From Nitrospinaceae bacterium (GTDB lineage Bacteria; Nitrospinota; Nitrospinia; Nitrospinales; VA-1), in the NCBI GenBank assembly GCA_029937635.1, contig JAPYPM010000166.1, positions 1-5,321 on the forward strand: a stretch of DNA of 5,321 nucleotides, written 5' to 3'. Position 1 is the first letter of the stretch. Each line of letters starts with the position of its first letter. The position numbers and the translations under genes are program-made. Of this stretch, positions 1 through 5,271 are shown piece after piece. Under the pieces are notes generated by a model, which did no database searches, was not told where the DNA came from, and saw nothing but the letters and a program-made list of their open reading frames with translations.

Positions 1-1
1 C

Positions 2-187
2 TTTCAGGCAGTTCAGGGTGCCGCAAGAATTGATGCGGTTGGATTTAATCTTGCAGAAAAATTTGCTTCTATTGAAGAGAAATCAGATAAGGTAGACCTT
101 GCATGTGAATTTCAGATTAACGATTGGGGCGGTCAAAATAAGCTAGAGTTAAAAGTGCTTGATTTTCGATACTCAATAAAAAAATAA
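2..187 (+). CDS. recJ: RecJ single-stranded-DNA 5'-3' exonuclease, C-terminal end only
   Basis: This is the last 61 codons of an ORF that enters from the left edge in frame 2 and ends at TAA 185-187. RecJ degrades single-stranded DNA 5' to 3' in the cytoplasm for recombination and mismatch repair. The catalytic DHH/DHHA1 part is outside the window; what remains matches the final OB-fold segment. Visible family features are the stretch IDAVGFNLAEKF, which corresponds to the 'aiGFnl' block of RecJ tails, then VDLACEF, and the closing strands INDWGG..KLELKVLDFR, which match the usual 'vDlay..eenewnG...LqL.v.Dir' pattern. The protein ends six residues after that strand, as RecJ proteins commonly do, so the 3' end looks intact. 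The flippase gene downstream converges on it, so they do not share a transcript. The assignment rests on tail motifs alone, but I know of no better family match. Confidence 0.8.
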   Translation, partial: FQAVQGAARIDAVGFNLAEKFASIEEKSDKVDLACEFQINDWGGQNKLELKVLDFRYSIKK

Positions 188-203
188 AAACCTCCTTGGT
201 TTT
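187..203. terminator. Possible bidirectional terminator after recJ
   Basis: Six perfect base pairs, AAAACC (187-192) with GGTTTT (198-203), enclose a 5-base loop. The hairpin begins inside the recJ stop codon. On the plus strand the U-tract is the T-run of the stem itself. On the minus strand the stem is followed by a longer T-rich tract (complement of 179-190), so it would work better for transcripts coming from the flippase gene, about 135 bases beyond that gene's stop. Only two of the six pairs are G-C, so the stem is weak. Confidence 0.4.
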
Positions 204-274
204 AGGTAGGTAGTTTGAGTGAAGTTTGTTTTGACTACAGTTTGCCTTGTATGTATAAAAAGTGAGCTCGCTGG

Positions 275-328
275 CGAATGGCTATTTCTTTTTTAGTGAG
301 CACCAATTATTTTATGCATTCCCATTCG
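275..328. repeat. 7-bp inverted repeat between the convergent recJ and flippase genes
   Basis: CGAATGG at 275-281 is matched perfectly by CCATTCG at 322-328, with 40 bases between. A 7-base direct repeat AGTGAGC (261-267 and 295-301) lies in the same 150-base intergenic stretch. The inverted repeat sits just downstream of the flippase stop on the minus strand and could form a 3' stem. It lacks a T-tract and the loop is long. I see nothing else in 204-338. Chance is a fair explanation. Confidence 0.2.
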
Positions 329-338
329 ATTAGTTTTT

Positions 339-1838
339 CTATGAGTTCTGCAATGAAGACGATTGATTAAAGATAGAGCCTAACGGTTTAAAAGGCTCTA
401 CATAAATAAGAATAATAGCAAGTATTGCTAGATATGAAATCAGGTTTGTTACCAAATGACCCATGTTCAGCCAAGTTAATATTAATGGAGGTATAGAGGC
501 TATTAGACAATATAAAAAGCACTGGCCTATAACCGGAAAGACTGGAGCTATTTTCATGTGGTTTGAAATTATTTTTAATTGTCGCAGAACCATATAAACC
601 ATCGTTACTCCTGTTGCTAGTATTGCTCCTGGCATTCCAAAAAATGGAATCAGAAAGCAGTTCAACATAATGTTTAAAAAACTACCTTCAACAAGGGTAC
701 GAATGGCTTTGTTTGGTTTTTGAATGACATACAATGTTGACACTGTAAAATTGGTTCCTAAAGCGGTTTGAATTCCAGCGAATGCCGTGAAAATGATTAA
801 CGCTAAAGAGGCTTCTTCAAAAACAGAGCCATAAATAAAATTAATCAGAAGACTCGAGTTAAAGAAACAAAACATATAGATAGGCACAGTTAGATACGAT
901 GAGAATCCAACAATTTTACAATAAAGCTTCCCAAGTGTATCTAACCCATCCTTTGCAAACGTTTCTGAAAAAAGCGATAATGCCATAGGTGCTACCCCTG
1001 ACAGAAGGAAGACCATAGTACCCGTTAGTCCGGTGGCAAGGTAATATAGTCCTACTTGCTCTATATCCACTTCAAAAAAATTCATCAGAAGGACATCACT
1101 TTGCGTCATCAAGCCAAAGCTTAAAAAAGTTATTCCATACGACACCCAAGCCAAATGTTTCATGCCATCAAACTTAGGTATTTTGGTTGATCCCCGATAT
1201 TGGTCCCGTGAGACGATTAAGTAAATCAAACTAGTCACAACGAGTGAAATTATATAGGAATACAGAACGCCAAAAATTCCATAATCCAAACGAATAAAGA
1301 GTATTAGAAATATTAAGTTTAGAAAGGCACCCAGAGTTTCTATTTTTACTAGAATCTTAAAACGAAGTAGGGTCATAAATAAAGTGCTCAAAAAAGAGTC
1401 AATGGTTATGACCGCGAAATAAAATATCAAAACCCATCGAAATTCAATAAATTTGGGACGCTGGATTAGATTGAGATAATATGGCAAACAATAATAAATT
1501 AGGATGCAGAAAAACAAGGTTGTCGTTAATCTAAAAACTAGTAATCGACTTATTAAATAGCGCCCTTCAGCTCCTGATGAATTATGAATATTAAGCGCCG
1601 GAAGTTTTGTGCCAATGAGAGTCTCAAGCCCAAAGCAATTAAAAAGACGCATGAATACGGGGATGACCAAAAGTGTAGCGTAGTCACCCAAGTTTTTTTT
1701 TCCTAAGTATCTAGTTAGTATAATAGATATGGTAAATAAAAAAATCTGAACCAAGATTTTACCTAATACAGTCCAACTAATATTTTCAATAAATTTTTGG
1801 AATGGAGTCAAGGGGGAGAGTTTCTTCCGGCTAGCCAT
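339..1838 (-). CDS. Wzx/MATE-like polysaccharide (lipid-linked oligosaccharide) flippase
   Basis: This 499-residue inner-membrane protein belongs by its pattern to the polysaccharide-biosynthesis flippase branch of the MOP (MATE-like) superfamily. Those proteins move undecaprenyl-linked sugar units from the cytoplasmic to the periplasmic face. I count about 14 hydrophobic segments, roughly at residues 24-42, 51-69, 101-121, 133-156, 167-183, 188-208, 230-246, 263-283, 311-327, 343-361, 384-400, 404-418, 434-455 and 463-480, which is the expected number. The basic N-terminus (MASRKK) fits a cytoplasmic start. Family-like patterns are LTRYLG..NLGDYA near residues 41-54 and LNIMLNCFLIPFFGMPGAI near 388-406, the usual C-terminal signature of Wzx-type proteins. 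Length is normal. ATG 1836-1838 is the first usable start after an in-frame stop; no Shine-Dalgarno motif precedes it. No glycosyltransferase or polymerase genes are adjacent, so its glycan (O-antigen, exopolysaccharide or other) cannot be told. Substrate is unknown; the family call is firm. Confidence 0.85.
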   Translation of the reverse strand: MASRKKLSPLTPFQKFIENISWTVLGKILVQIFLFTISIILTRYLGKKNLGDYATLLVIPVFMRLFNCFGLETLIGTKLPALNIHNSSGAEGRYLISRLLVFRLTTTLFFCILIYYCLPYYLNLIQRPKFIEFRWVLIFYFAVITIDSFLSTLFMTLLRFKILVKIETLGAFLNLIFLILFIRLDYGIFGVLYSYIISLVVTSLIYLIVSRDQYRGSTKIPKFDGMKHLAWVSYGITFLSFGLMTQSDVLLMNFFEVDIEQVGLYYLATGLTGTMVFLLSGVAPMALSLFSETFAKDGLDTLGKLYCKIVGFSSYLTVPIYMFCFFNSSLLINFIYGSVFEEASLALIIFTAFAGIQTALGTNFTVSTLYVIQKPNKAIRTLVEGSFLNIMLNCFLIPFFGMPGAILATGVTMVYMVLRQLKIISNHMKIAPVFPVIGQCFLYCLIASIPPLILTWLNMGHLVTNLISYLAILAIILIYVEPFKPLGSIFNQSSSLQNS

Positions 1839-1946
1839 TGTAAGCTTTTGGTCGAGGGTTGTAATTATTTCTAGTAGATCTTAGGAGCTAAGAGTTCTCT
1901 GAATAGTTAATGTGTTAAGTAGTTGTATACAGGCAAATATTAATTC

Positions 1947-1952
1947 ATTATA
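1947..1952 (-). promoter_or_regulatory. Candidate -10 box for the flippase gene
   Basis: Read on the minus strand, 1952 to 1947 is a perfect TATAAT. At the -35 distance there is only a T-run (complement of 1967-1974) rather than TTGACA, so the promoter would be weak or lean on its -10 box. The start site would fall near 1940, giving a 5' leader of about 100 bases. That leader holds two small palindromes: CTTAG/CTAAG (1880-1884 with 1888-1892) and AGAGTTCTCT (1891-1900). This 245-base divergent gap (1839-2083) also serves the small plus-strand gene; I see no strong plus-strand promoter in it, only an isolated TATACT at 2049-2054. Confidence 0.3.
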
Positions 1953-2068
1953 CACTAGGTTGCTTTAAAAAAAACTGAGAGTAATAAGTATTGAATCCGT
2001 TAATTTTGTTCAAATTTATGAAAATAAATGAGTTTGAAGTTGGATGGTTATACTAAATAACATGAAAT

Positions 2069-2072
2069 GGAG
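2069..2072 (+). promoter_or_regulatory. Ribosome binding site supporting the TTG start at 2084
   Basis: GGAG lies 11 bases before the TTG at 2084-2086. It decides the start of the small membrane protein, because no in-frame ATG or GTG exists between the upstream in-frame stop (2063-2065) and that TTG. The spacing is slightly long, which lowers confidence. Confidence 0.4.
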
Positions 2073-2083
2073 CACACTCTGCT

Positions 2084-2293
2084 TTGAACACTACGCATTA
2101 TATTATTTTTATAATAGCTATTGGTTCTTTTTATTGGATCGTTATTTCTTTGATAGAAATTATAAAAAATAAGAATAGACTAAGAGCAAAAAAGGAAACT
2201 TGGGGGAAGCTCAATGAAGTTTCAGAAAGGCGTAAGGCTGAAAAAAATATAAAAGTGTGGGAGAGCCTGGGTAATTCAAATAAGAAAAAATAA
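2084..2293 (+). CDS. Small single-pass membrane protein, hypothetical
   Basis: A 69-residue ORF of unknown function. Residues about 6-27 (YIIFIIAIGSFYWIVISLIE) form one strong hydrophobic segment. The rest is a highly charged tail rich in Lys, Glu and Arg (residues 28-69, ending NSNKKK) that probably lies in the cytoplasm and may be helical (WGKLNEVSERRKAEKNIK). The start is TTG: an in-frame stop at 2063-2065 is followed by no ATG or GTG, and a GGAG sits at 2069-2072. An ATG at 2062 is in another frame and opens only a 36-codon shadow. The division into a membrane anchor and charged tail, plus a plausible terminator at 2304-2333, argues for a real gene. I do not recognise the family. It is divergent from the flippase and convergent with the small basic ORF, so it is probably transcribed alone. 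Confidence 0.5.
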   Translation: MNTTHYIIFIIAIGSFYWIVISLIEIIKNKNRLRAKKETWGKLNEVSERRKAEKNIKVWESLGNSNKKK

Positions 2294-2303
2294 AATTAAA
2301 TAT

Positions 2304-2333
2304 CTCGTGCTAGGTTTAGGGCGAGTACTTTTT
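2304..2333. terminator. Bidirectional terminator between two convergent small genes
   Basis: CTCGTGC (2304-2310) can pair with GGGCGAG (2319-2325): four Watson-Crick pairs, one G-U pair, one G-G mismatch and a closing C-G, around an 8-base loop. On the plus strand a TTTTT run follows at 2329-2333; on the minus strand the flank reads ATATTTAATTTTATTTTTT. It lies 10 bases past the stop of the small membrane protein. Its loop contains the stop codon (2316-2318) of the minus-strand frame that seems to continue the small basic protein. That placement suits a shared terminator for both genes. Confidence 0.4.
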
Positions 2334-2507
2334 AAAAGCAACCCAGGCTATTATTGCCATTCTAGAATCAAAACCGTATTTGTGCCAATATGATAGGTAC
2401 TTTCTGGCATTTAGTGACACAACACGCAACGGATGCCAAAAAACCAGATCAAAAGACTGTGGTTGGATTATAGGTTTGTTGTGAAGAGTATGTTGTTCTA
2501 GAAGCTT
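2316..2507 (-). pseudogene. Frameshifted C-terminal half of the small basic protein
   Basis: This minus-strand frame is open from 2537 down to TAA 2316-2318, but it has no ATG before its last 15 codons, so it is unlikely to start by itself. From 2507 it reads like genuine protein: KLLEQHTLHNKPIIQPQ, then SFDLVFWHPLRVVSLNARK, then YLSYWHKYGFDSRMAIIAW, ending VAFKKYSP. It holds three Trp and several Tyr and Phe, not the composition of junk. It lies in the -1 frame relative to the ORF at 2498-2689. One extra A in the GAAAGC run at about 2505-2510 would join them smoothly (…FLAKEAE + KLLEQH…) into one protein of about 124 residues. I infer a recent frameshift or a sequencing error. A hairpin at 2500-2516 overlaps the junction. 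I do not recognise the family. Programmed frameshifting is less likely, as explained in the findings. Confidence 0.4.
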
Positions 2508-2689
2508 TCGGCTTCTTTTGCGAGAAATTCCTCGTACTTATCCTCGATAGGATTAGATCTCATCATCCAAGGTTCGCGGACATAGGGTTTTGCCACGGCA
2601 CTCTTTCGTTTTAAATTTTTTAAGATATTTTTATTTTCTCTTAAGAATTTTTTGAGAACTATTTTTGTCTTTCTTTTTCTTGGGGTCAT
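2498..2689 (-). CDS. Small basic hypothetical protein, probably truncated by a frameshift
   Basis: A 63-residue ORF of unknown function. The first 40 residues are very basic (15 Lys/Arg, beginning MTPRKRKTK), with a helix-like KKFLRENKNILKNLKRK. The middle has KPYVREPWMMRSNPIEDKY, and the end turns acidic (EEFLAKEAESF). The basic N-terminus suggests nucleic-acid or ribosome contact, but no family motif is visible. The ATG at 2687-2689 is preceded by a weak AAGG 11 bases upstream. The TAG at 2498-2500 looks premature: the -1 frame carries on with convincing protein sequence to 2316. The gene is convergent with the small membrane protein and divergent from the symporter operon. It could still be a complete small gene whose downstream reading is chance. 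It does not resemble the gene family of either neighbour. Confidence 0.45.
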   Translation of the reverse strand: MTPRKRKTKIVLKKFLRENKNILKNLKRKSAVAKPYVREPWMMRSNPIEDKYEEFLAKEAESF

Positions 2690-2762
2690 ATTTTTAAATA
2701 CCTTATTGATTTTGATATGCCGTGCATTCTCATATTCTCTTTCAATTTAAAGTGTATCTTAA

Positions 2763-2779
2763 AATGATGGGAAATCATT
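2763..2779. repeat. Inverted repeat AATGAT-N5-ATCATT, possible operator
   Basis: A perfect 6-bp palindrome (2763-2768 with 2774-2779) around GGGAA. It sits in the 228-base divergent region between the small basic ORF and the symporter operon, about 38 bases before the candidate -35 box of the operon. Its size and position would suit a dimeric regulator. The region is so AT-rich that a chance origin is also likely. Confidence 0.25.
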
Positions 2780-2816
2780 ATATTTAAAATCATAAAATTG
2801 GATGCAAATTAAGATT

Positions 2817-2845
2817 TTATAAATAAAAGAATTATATACTATATT
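2817..2845 (+). promoter_or_regulatory. Candidate promoter of the DUF4212-symporter operon
   Basis: TTATAA (2817-2822, 4 of 6 matches to TTGACA) and TATATT (2840-2845, 5 of 6 to TATAAT) are 17 bases apart, the optimal spacing. Another -10-like box, TATACT at 2835-2840, overlaps but has no partner -35. Transcription would begin near 2852, giving a leader of about 66 bases. The surrounding DNA is nearly all A and T, so the match is suggestive only. Confidence 0.35.
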
Positions 2846-2856
2846 ACAGTGTTGCT

Positions 2857-2883
2857 AAAACCCAGCTTATCCTGGTAGGTTTT
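2857..2883 (+). promoter_or_regulatory. Leader hairpin ahead of the symporter operon
   Basis: AAAACC-CAG (2857-2865) pairs with CTG-GGTTTT (2872-2874 and 2878-2883), with a 6-base loop and a 3-base bulge (GTA); the CCAG/CTGG core can pair alternatively. The T-run of the right arm gives it a terminator-like look. It lies between the candidate transcription start and the ATG at 2918. It could stabilise the 5' end or attenuate transcription. No known riboswitch class is recognisable. Confidence 0.35.
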
Positions 2884-2917
2884 TACGATTATTTTAAAAT
2901 ATATTGATTTAGCAAAA

Positions 2918-3238
2918 ATGATTGATTCTCATGATTTTAAAGCGAAAATTTACTGGAAGAAAAATATCCAGATTGTTTTATCACTCTTAACAATATGGTT
3001 TTTTGTTTCTTTTGGGATGGGTATTTTGTTGGTTGACGTTTTAGATGGTTTTCGTTTTTTTGGTTTTAAATTTGGTTTTTGGATGGCGCAACAAGGTTCT
3101 ATTTTTTGTTTCGTTATTCTTATTTTTGTCTATGTTTATAAAATGAATAAACTTGATCATCAATATGATGTAGATGAAGATAAAGATAATTTTATTCCAG
3201 AAGATATTTATTGTCCTGATAAAGAATCTAAAGAGTAA
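2918..3238 (+). CDS. DUF4212 protein, small subunit of the sodium/solute symporter
   Basis: A 106-residue inner-membrane protein matching the DUF4212 family (putative solute:sodium symporter small subunit), which is typically encoded directly before a VC_2705-type symporter, as here. Two hydrophobic segments lie at about 18-40 and 52-74. Family hallmarks are visible: W27FFVSFGMGILLVDVLD, then FRFFGFKFGFWMAQQGS (46-61) between and into the second segment, and YKMNKLDHQYDVDED (74-88) after it. The tail (87-106) is acidic, includes one Cys, and is somewhat longer than the conserved core. The start at ATG 2918 puts the conserved YW..N segment near residue 12, as usual; A-rich sequence but no Shine-Dalgarno motif precedes it. 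The stop lies 7 bases before the symporter ATG, so they are almost certainly co-transcribed. The exact role of DUF4212 is unknown; a partner or stabilising subunit is inferred from its constant pairing. The gene is strikingly rich in T-ending codons. Confidence 0.9.
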   Translation: MIDSHDFKAKIYWKKNIQIVLSLLTIWFFVSFGMGILLVDVLDGFRFFGFKFGFWMAQQGSIFCFVILIFVYVYKMNKLDHQYDVDEDKDNFIPEDIYCPDKESKE

Positions 3239-3245
3239 ATTAGAA

Positions 3246-5027
3246 ATGGATGTTCAGGTCTTAACTTATATTTTTGTTAGTGTTACATTTGCTTTTTACA
3301 TAGGGATCGCTATATGGTCTCGTGCTGGTACTACTGATGATTTTTATGTTGCTGGAGGCGGGGTCTCCCCTCTCGCCAACGGAATGGCAACTGCAGCCGA
3401 TTGGATGTCAGCGGCTTCATTTATTTCCATGGCAGGTATTATATCTTTTGTTGGTCGTGATGGGTCGGTTTATCTTATGGGATGGACGGGTGGTTATGTT
3501 CTTCTAGCATTGCTTTTGGCCCCTTACTTGCGCAAGTTTGGGAAGTATACCGTTCCTGACTTTGTTGGTGATCGTTACTATTCAAACGTTGCTCGGGTGG
3601 TTGCTGTTGTATGTGTTTTGTTTGTTTCTTTTACGTACGTGGCTGGTCAAATGCGTGGAGTAGGAATTGTGTTCTCCCGTTTTTTAGAAGTTGAGATTAC
3701 CACGGGTGTTTTGATTGGTATGACAATAGTATTTTTTTATGCTGTCCTCGGTGGAATGAAAGGAATCACATATACGCAGGTGGCACAGTATTGTGTCTTG
3801 ATTTTTGCTTTTTTGGTTCCTGCTATTTATATTTCCATGTTAATGACGGGAAAATTCGTTCCGCAAATTGGATTTGGTAGCACCTTGGCTGACGGTTCAA
3901 ATATATACCTTCTTGATAAGCTTGATCAACTATCTACAGATCTTGGATTTAGCGCATACACTGAAGGAAATAAATCTACCATAGACATATTTTTTATTAC
4001 CGCTGCTCTCATGGTAGGTACTGCAGGATTACCTCATGTTATTGTAAGGTTTTTTACAGTTCCCAAGGTGCGCGATGCTCGTATTTCGGCAGGATACGCT
4101 TTATTTTTTATTGCCTTGCTATATACAGCAGCCCCGGCAGTTGCTTCTTTTGCTAGGGTAAATCTTATTAATACTGTCGAAAATGCAGAATATACAAAGA
4201 CCCCTTCTTGGTTTAAGAATTGGGAAAACACGAATCTAATTGCTTGGGTCGACAAAAACCAAGACGGAAAGATTCAGTATTTTCCGGGGAAACCTTTTCA
4301 CGGGAAACCTGAATTTCTAGATATGCGAGGTTCTGAAGGACAAAGAAAAATCAAAAATGAGCCAACAGGCAACACAAATGAACTTTATATAGACCGAGAC
4401 ATCATGGTTCTTGCCAATCCTGAAATTGCCGGTTTACCAAATTGGGTCATTGCGTTGGTTGCAGCGGGAGCACTTGCTGCCGCACTTTCTACAGCAGCAG
4501 GATTGTTACTTGTCATTTCCACTTCAGTATCACATGACCTATTAAAAAAAATATTTTTAAAGAATATTAGCGACAGGCAGGAGTTGTTTTTTGCCAGATT
4601 ATCAGCGGCGCTTGCTATTGTAATTGCTGGGTACTTTGGTGTTTATCCACCCGGGTTTGTTGCGCAGGTTGTTGCATTTGCCTTCGGCCTTGCCGCTGCT
4701 TCGTTTTTTCCGGTAATTTTAATGGGGATTTTTTCAAAACGTATGAACAGAGAGGGTGCTATTTCTGGAATGATTACGGGACTATTTTTTACAGCCAGTT
4801 ATATTGTTTACTTTAAATTCATTAACCCATCCTCCAGCACTCCAGAAAACTGGTGGTTCGGAATTTCACCAGAGGGAATTGGAACTTTAGGAATGTTATT
4901 TAATTTTATTGTTTCAAGTGTAGTTAGTAGTATTACTGCCCCTCCACCGAAAGAAATTCAGAGTTTGGTTGATGATATAAGAGTTCCTCGAGGGGCTGGA
5001 GCTTCGTATCAGCACGTAAAAAGTTAA
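3246..5027 (+). CDS. Sodium:solute symporter, VC_2705 subfamily (ActP-like, SSS family)
   Basis: A 593-residue sodium-driven transporter with the SSS/LeuT fold, likely importing acetate or another short carboxylate; the substrate is inferred from similarity to ActP. About 13 membrane segments are visible (near 5-24, 44-69, 75-95, 116-137, 152-170, 178-200, 246-262, 281-302, 399-428, 449-466, 471-496, 505-524, 545-563). Key motifs are DFYVAGG (32-38), ATAADWMSAASF (48-59, the unwound first core helix), GLPHVIVRFFT (261-271) and ALAAALSTAAGLLLVISTS (409-427). In the last, Ser415 and Thr416 match the sodium-binding Ser-Thr pair of PutP. The loop at 303-398 is longer than in ordinary ActP and holds an EF-hand-like DKNQDGKIQYF (336-346). 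The C-terminus ends IRVPRGAGA, typical of the subfamily. ATG 3246 is preferred over in-frame ATG 3174: the earlier one lies within DUF4212 and adds 24 Lys-rich residues foreign to the family. Its RBS (AGAG, 10 bases upstream) is weak. Confidence 0.92.
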   Translation: MDVQVLTYIFVSVTFAFYIGIAIWSRAGTTDDFYVAGGGVSPLANGMATAADWMSAASFISMAGIISFVGRDGSVYLMGWTGGYVLLALLLAPYLRKFGKYTVPDFVGDRYYSNVARVVAVVCVLFVSFTYVAGQMRGVGIVFSRFLEVEITTGVLIGMTIVFFYAVLGGMKGITYTQVAQYCVLIFAFLVPAIYISMLMTGKFVPQIGFGSTLADGSNIYLLDKLDQLSTDLGFSAYTEGNKSTIDIFFITAALMVGTAGLPHVIVRFFTVPKVRDARISAGYALFFIALLYTAAPAVASFARVNLINTVENAEYTKTPSWFKNWENTNLIAWVDKNQDGKIQYFPGKPFHGKPEFLDMRGSEGQRKIKNEPTGNTNELYIDRDIMVLANPEIAGLPNWVIALVAAGALAAALSTAAGLLLVISTSVSHDLLKKIFLKNISDRQELFFARLSAALAIVIAGYFGVYPPGFVAQVVAFAFGLAAASFFPVILMGIFSKRMNREGAISGMITGLFFTASYIVYFKFINPSSSTPENWWFGISPEGIGTLGMLFNFIVSSVVSSITAPPPKEIQSLVDDIRVPRGAGASYQHVKS

Positions 5028-5144
5028 TTAAAGGTAATAAAATCTGAATCACGAAAAACATTTGGTGTTTACGCTCTCGGGTACTAATTAAAAATCCCTC
5101 ATTTCTCCTTTGTTTAATAAATATTCTGTCAAAAATAACAAAAA

Positions 5145-5234
5145 ATGAAGGCATTTTTAATTTCATTAACTGTATATCTAGTATTAATAAATCCCCTATT
5201 AATGCTCAAGAAAAACAGACTTCCAAAAATATAG
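5145..5234 (+). CDS. Doubtful 29-codon hydrophobic ORF between symporter and tRNA
   Basis: MKAFLISLTVYLVLINPLLM followed by LKKNRLPKI reads like a signal peptide or a one-helix membrane peptide with a basic tail. One extra base in the CCCC run (about 5203-5206) would instead give an ending containing INAQEKQ, like a cleavage site, and stop at about 5255. There is no Shine-Dalgarno motif, and the downstream tRNA promoter may overlap its end. Nothing else in 5028-5271 looks coding. Chance in AT-rich DNA is the most likely explanation. Confidence 0.15.
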   Translation: MKAFLISLTVYLVLINPLLMLKKNRLPKI

Positions 5235-5249
5235 TAAATAGTATAAAAT
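5221..5249 (+). promoter_or_regulatory. Candidate promoter of tRNA-Arg
   Basis: TAAAAT (5244-5249, 5 of 6 to consensus) lies 17 bases after TTCCAA (5221-5226, a weak -35 with 3 of 6). The start would fall near 5256, leaving a 5' leader of about 16 bases before the mature tRNA at 5272. Location and spacing fit; the -35 box is poor. Confidence 0.35.
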
Positions 5250-5271
5250 TCTAAAAATTTGTGACTACCTT

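Noticed and set aside
191..197. CCTCCTT after recJ, whose complement AAGGAGG looks like a strong Shine-Dalgarno site on the minus strand
   Set aside because: No ATG, GTG or TTG follows at a usable distance on the minus strand; the bases are better explained as part of the terminator-like hairpin.
3174..3245. In-frame upstream ATG giving a 24-residue longer symporter
   Set aside because: It overlaps the conserved end of DUF4212, adds a Lys-rich stretch not expected before the family's first helix, and the ATG at 3246 fits the normal N-terminus.
3322..3507. 61-codon plus-strand ORF inside the symporter gene
   Set aside because: It is a shadow frame of strongly conserved symporter sequence, with no RBS.
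4034..4255. 73-codon minus-strand ORF inside the symporter gene
   Set aside because: It is antisense to conserved transporter codons and has no family features.
5056..5070. Hairpin AAACA/TGTTT downstream of the symporter as its terminator
   Set aside because: It has only five pairs, one of them G-C, and no T-tract on the plus strand. I see no convincing terminator for the operon in 5028-5271.
4933..5166. 77-codon minus-strand ORF over the symporter 3' end
   Set aside because: Its C-terminal part is antisense to the conserved symporter tail; the rest lies in AT-rich intergenic DNA with no RBS.
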